Of a stretch of 64,000 nt of DNA, positions 62,010 through 64,000 are shown one piece after another; within the stretch, counting starts at the first letter, position 1, and the number at the start of each line of letters is the position of its first letter. Where the stretch lies: the NCBI GenBank assembly GCA_907163375.1, contig CAJQUW010001853.1, forward strand, positions 62,001 through 126,000, written 5' to 3'. The notes beneath the pieces were generated by a model that ran no database searches, was not told the DNA's origin, and saw only the letters and a program-made list of their open reading frames with translations. This DNA comes from Prostheceraeus crozeri. Its lineage: Eukaryota; Platyhelminthes; Polycladida; Euryleptidae. A program made the translations under genes and the position numbers.

Positions 62010-64000
62010 GTTTTCGTTGATGGTTTTGCAGCATTATTTGTTTTGCTTATAATCTGTTTGATGCCAGCTTCTGTTTCGAAAATTACGGTAAAATCTTCGT
62101 TTGATCCTCATACTGATCTTCATGTGAATGCCGACTCTTGCCATTCTACAAGTCATTCTACAGTCATTTGCAAAGACGGTAACATTTCGGATAAAAAATT
62201 TGCAACTTGAGTTACTGGGGATTTACAGAAATGTTAAAATGTGGCCGACAGCCCTACCCTATATACCGTTATCAATGGGCCTTCCTGAGTATAGCACCGT
62301 CTTACTACAAAACGTTCTACTCAACGGTACAACTTTAACCCCCTTGTTTAAAAATCTACACTCAACGCTAGCTGTTAACAAAATTTCCAAGAAAAATCGA
62401 TTTGCAGGGCACATCGAAAGCGCTAAGAAGCTTGCCTCTGCTGAACTAGGATCTCGTAAATGCGAATAGGATCGATAATGGTTACTGACTTTCTATAATA
62501 CTGCGCTGTTGATGGAATCGGATGCTTGAAATACGGCTTTTAAGATGAGGGGAAGGAGGGAAGGACAGGGAAAACATGGAATTTTTTCAGAAATCGTGTG
62601 GACACCCTTGTAACACATGAAAGCACTCTTGTATTTCTATCAGCTTTTGAGTATTTTGTCTTTCCTGGCTGCATGGTCAGGTGAGTTGGTTACGAGTCCG
62701 CTAAACTATTTAAACCTGCTCTCCTTATGTTTGTGTTTGAGAAGAGCAATGTATATAAGTACTCAGGGACAGCAGGTTTACGTTTAAAAACAAATCAGTT
62801 CTTTCAGATGATTTTTGGGTTACGTGGATTTCTGAGATATGCCGTAATTGGGGGGGGGGGATGCTAGGGGTATGCATCTGGTTTGGGAAGACGTGCAACA
62901 AATTTGATTTTCCTATAAAGTTGAAATATCTCACGCTCTTTAATGTGTTATAGTCGTTATCATGTACAATATCTTTGAATTCTCATGTCACGTTAATCAA
63001 ACAGTAGGTTATCTGGAGGTAGTAGGCCTACAGTATTACTTTACTCACCTATGCGGGGTTGACAGCATCCACGATAAACTAGCCTCGAGTCAGGCCGAAT
63101 TAAGCTTACTGTTGAAAACATTAATGAAACACAAACTATAAATATTGGAGAACCTCATCTGTACGGACTGTACCAACCATACAGGTGCCTATGACTCACA
63201 TATACTCTCATGAGTAACTCTGCGACTTTATCACAAACAGAGCGACAAAAAAGCGAATTTTCACGCTCCGCTAACCAATACCCAGAATCCATGGTTAGAC
63301 CGTATATACGAGCTCAATTATGTGTAAAGAGGGTAAAAGTGGAGTTCTGTATGTGAATACCTACTGCAAATGAGAGGTTGAATGAATGGTTTCTTCCTCT
63401 GAATTTGAAGGATAGAAAATCGAGAGTCAATTTAATCTTAGAAATTTTGTATGACGTTGCTCTCATTCATGGTCAAAGCTGCTAAGTACTCGAAACCTTA
63501 AATTTCGCCCAATTTGCCTCCACCCTGTATACTCTTCTGCTATACAGAAATTTGTTTAAAGATATAGTAGTTTCTGAACTGAAGTATGTTTCCTCATATC
63601 AGACTTTTACCAGTTAGTTGAGTACCTATAAGGGATCGATGATGTCATTACTACATGTAGGAGGAAACCCCATCTATTTGTTATTGAGAAAAGAAAATAG
63701 CGGAGTTCTTAGCTGTCATTTGTGGTCTGTCTGAATGACGTGACTTCCACACTCGATCTGGCAGTTTGTCGTGTATGCTGCTGGTCAAACGAGCCCATGT
63801 TACGTCTTCAACGGAACATGTTTTAGGATTCATCAATCACCGTATTCACATGACTTTAACATTCTGGATTGATGGGTGAATGATTAAGAAATTAAGATCG
63901 ATATGCTTCTCTTCTGCGTTCGAGGTCGAGGATGAAGTGATGCATGTTCTGAACACCATTGACGAATCAAGGCATCGACGAGAAGTGGATCTTCTGATGA
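62010..64000. other. No gene recognised
   Basis: AT-rich sequence. The open frame at 62128-62469 has no motif. A short poly-G run lies near 62851. Neither a supported exon nor a named repeat was found on either strand. Confidence 0.4.

Overview
This window is animal genomic DNA, AT-rich and crowded with transposons. There is no dense run of host genes. The content (Polinton/Maverick, Ty3/gypsy-like LTR elements, CR1/Jockey-like and RTE-like LINEs, a Penelope-type fragment, hAT and mariner remnants, a tRNA-derived SINE, TTAGGG-type interstitial repeats, frequent TACATGTA and TAGGCCTA words) suggests a marine invertebrate, perhaps an echinoderm, hemichordate or lophotrochozoan. The species cannot be fixed from the sequence alone.

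1-26 kb: mostly decayed mobile DNA around a few host-gene traces. It holds a LINE fragment (0.75-2.15 kb), two copies of one tRNA-derived SINE in opposite orientations (2.5 and 13.6 kb), an intronless secreted C-type lectin plus PAN-like gene on the minus strand (3.2-4.0 kb), a small MITE, two long fold-back structures (5.3-5.7 and 9.3-9.9 kb), mariner and hAT transposase remnants, further LINE pieces, and one exon with good splice sites (15.76-15.95 kb). From 17 to 23.7 kb a LINE has been split by a 3,949-bp LTR retrotransposon with 158-bp LTRs and a 5-bp target duplication (CAGTC).

26-54.7 kb: a nest. The gag-protease part of a Ty3/gypsy-like fossil (27.1-28.6 kb) and a same-strand reverse transcriptase piece (54.3-54.7 kb) are separated by about 25.6 kb. 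Inside that gap sits a Polinton at 30,221-52,466 (22,246 bp), with terminal inverted repeats of 858 and 812 bp and a 6-bp target duplication CCCATG. Its near-identical TIRs point to a recent insertion. It carries the usual set: integrase with chromodomain, packaging ATPase, major and minor capsid genes, a basic core-type protein, adenain-like protease and protein-primed DNA polymerase. The polymerase and integrase reading frames are interrupted (about five breaks in all); the other genes look open.

The Polinton also carries unusual cargo. A minus-strand gene encodes a protein that matches the two-repeat saddle of TATA-binding protein (TBP). It overlaps a gene with two PC4-like segments. Near the left end is a UBA-RING protein of the IAP type, and on the minus strand a five-exon gene whose introns are all GT-AG and all phase 0. 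Five genes have TATA boxes at promoter distance, two of them the same decamer facing the same way. A 3-kb non-coding block at 47.5-50.6 kb holds a satellite array with a 543-bp higher-order period, a run of TTAGGG-like repeats, two GC-tipped hairpins and a 205-bp duplication. Together this suggests an element with its own transcription factors acting on its own TATA promoters; that link is inference.

54.7-64 kb: AT-rich sequence with a probable two-exon host gene (56.77 and 61.83 kb). Its large intron contains a hAT element (59,002-60,677, 8-bp target duplication ACGAAAAA) and the GIY-YIG end of a Penelope-like element followed by a hammerhead-like motif. The last 2 kb show nothing recognisable.
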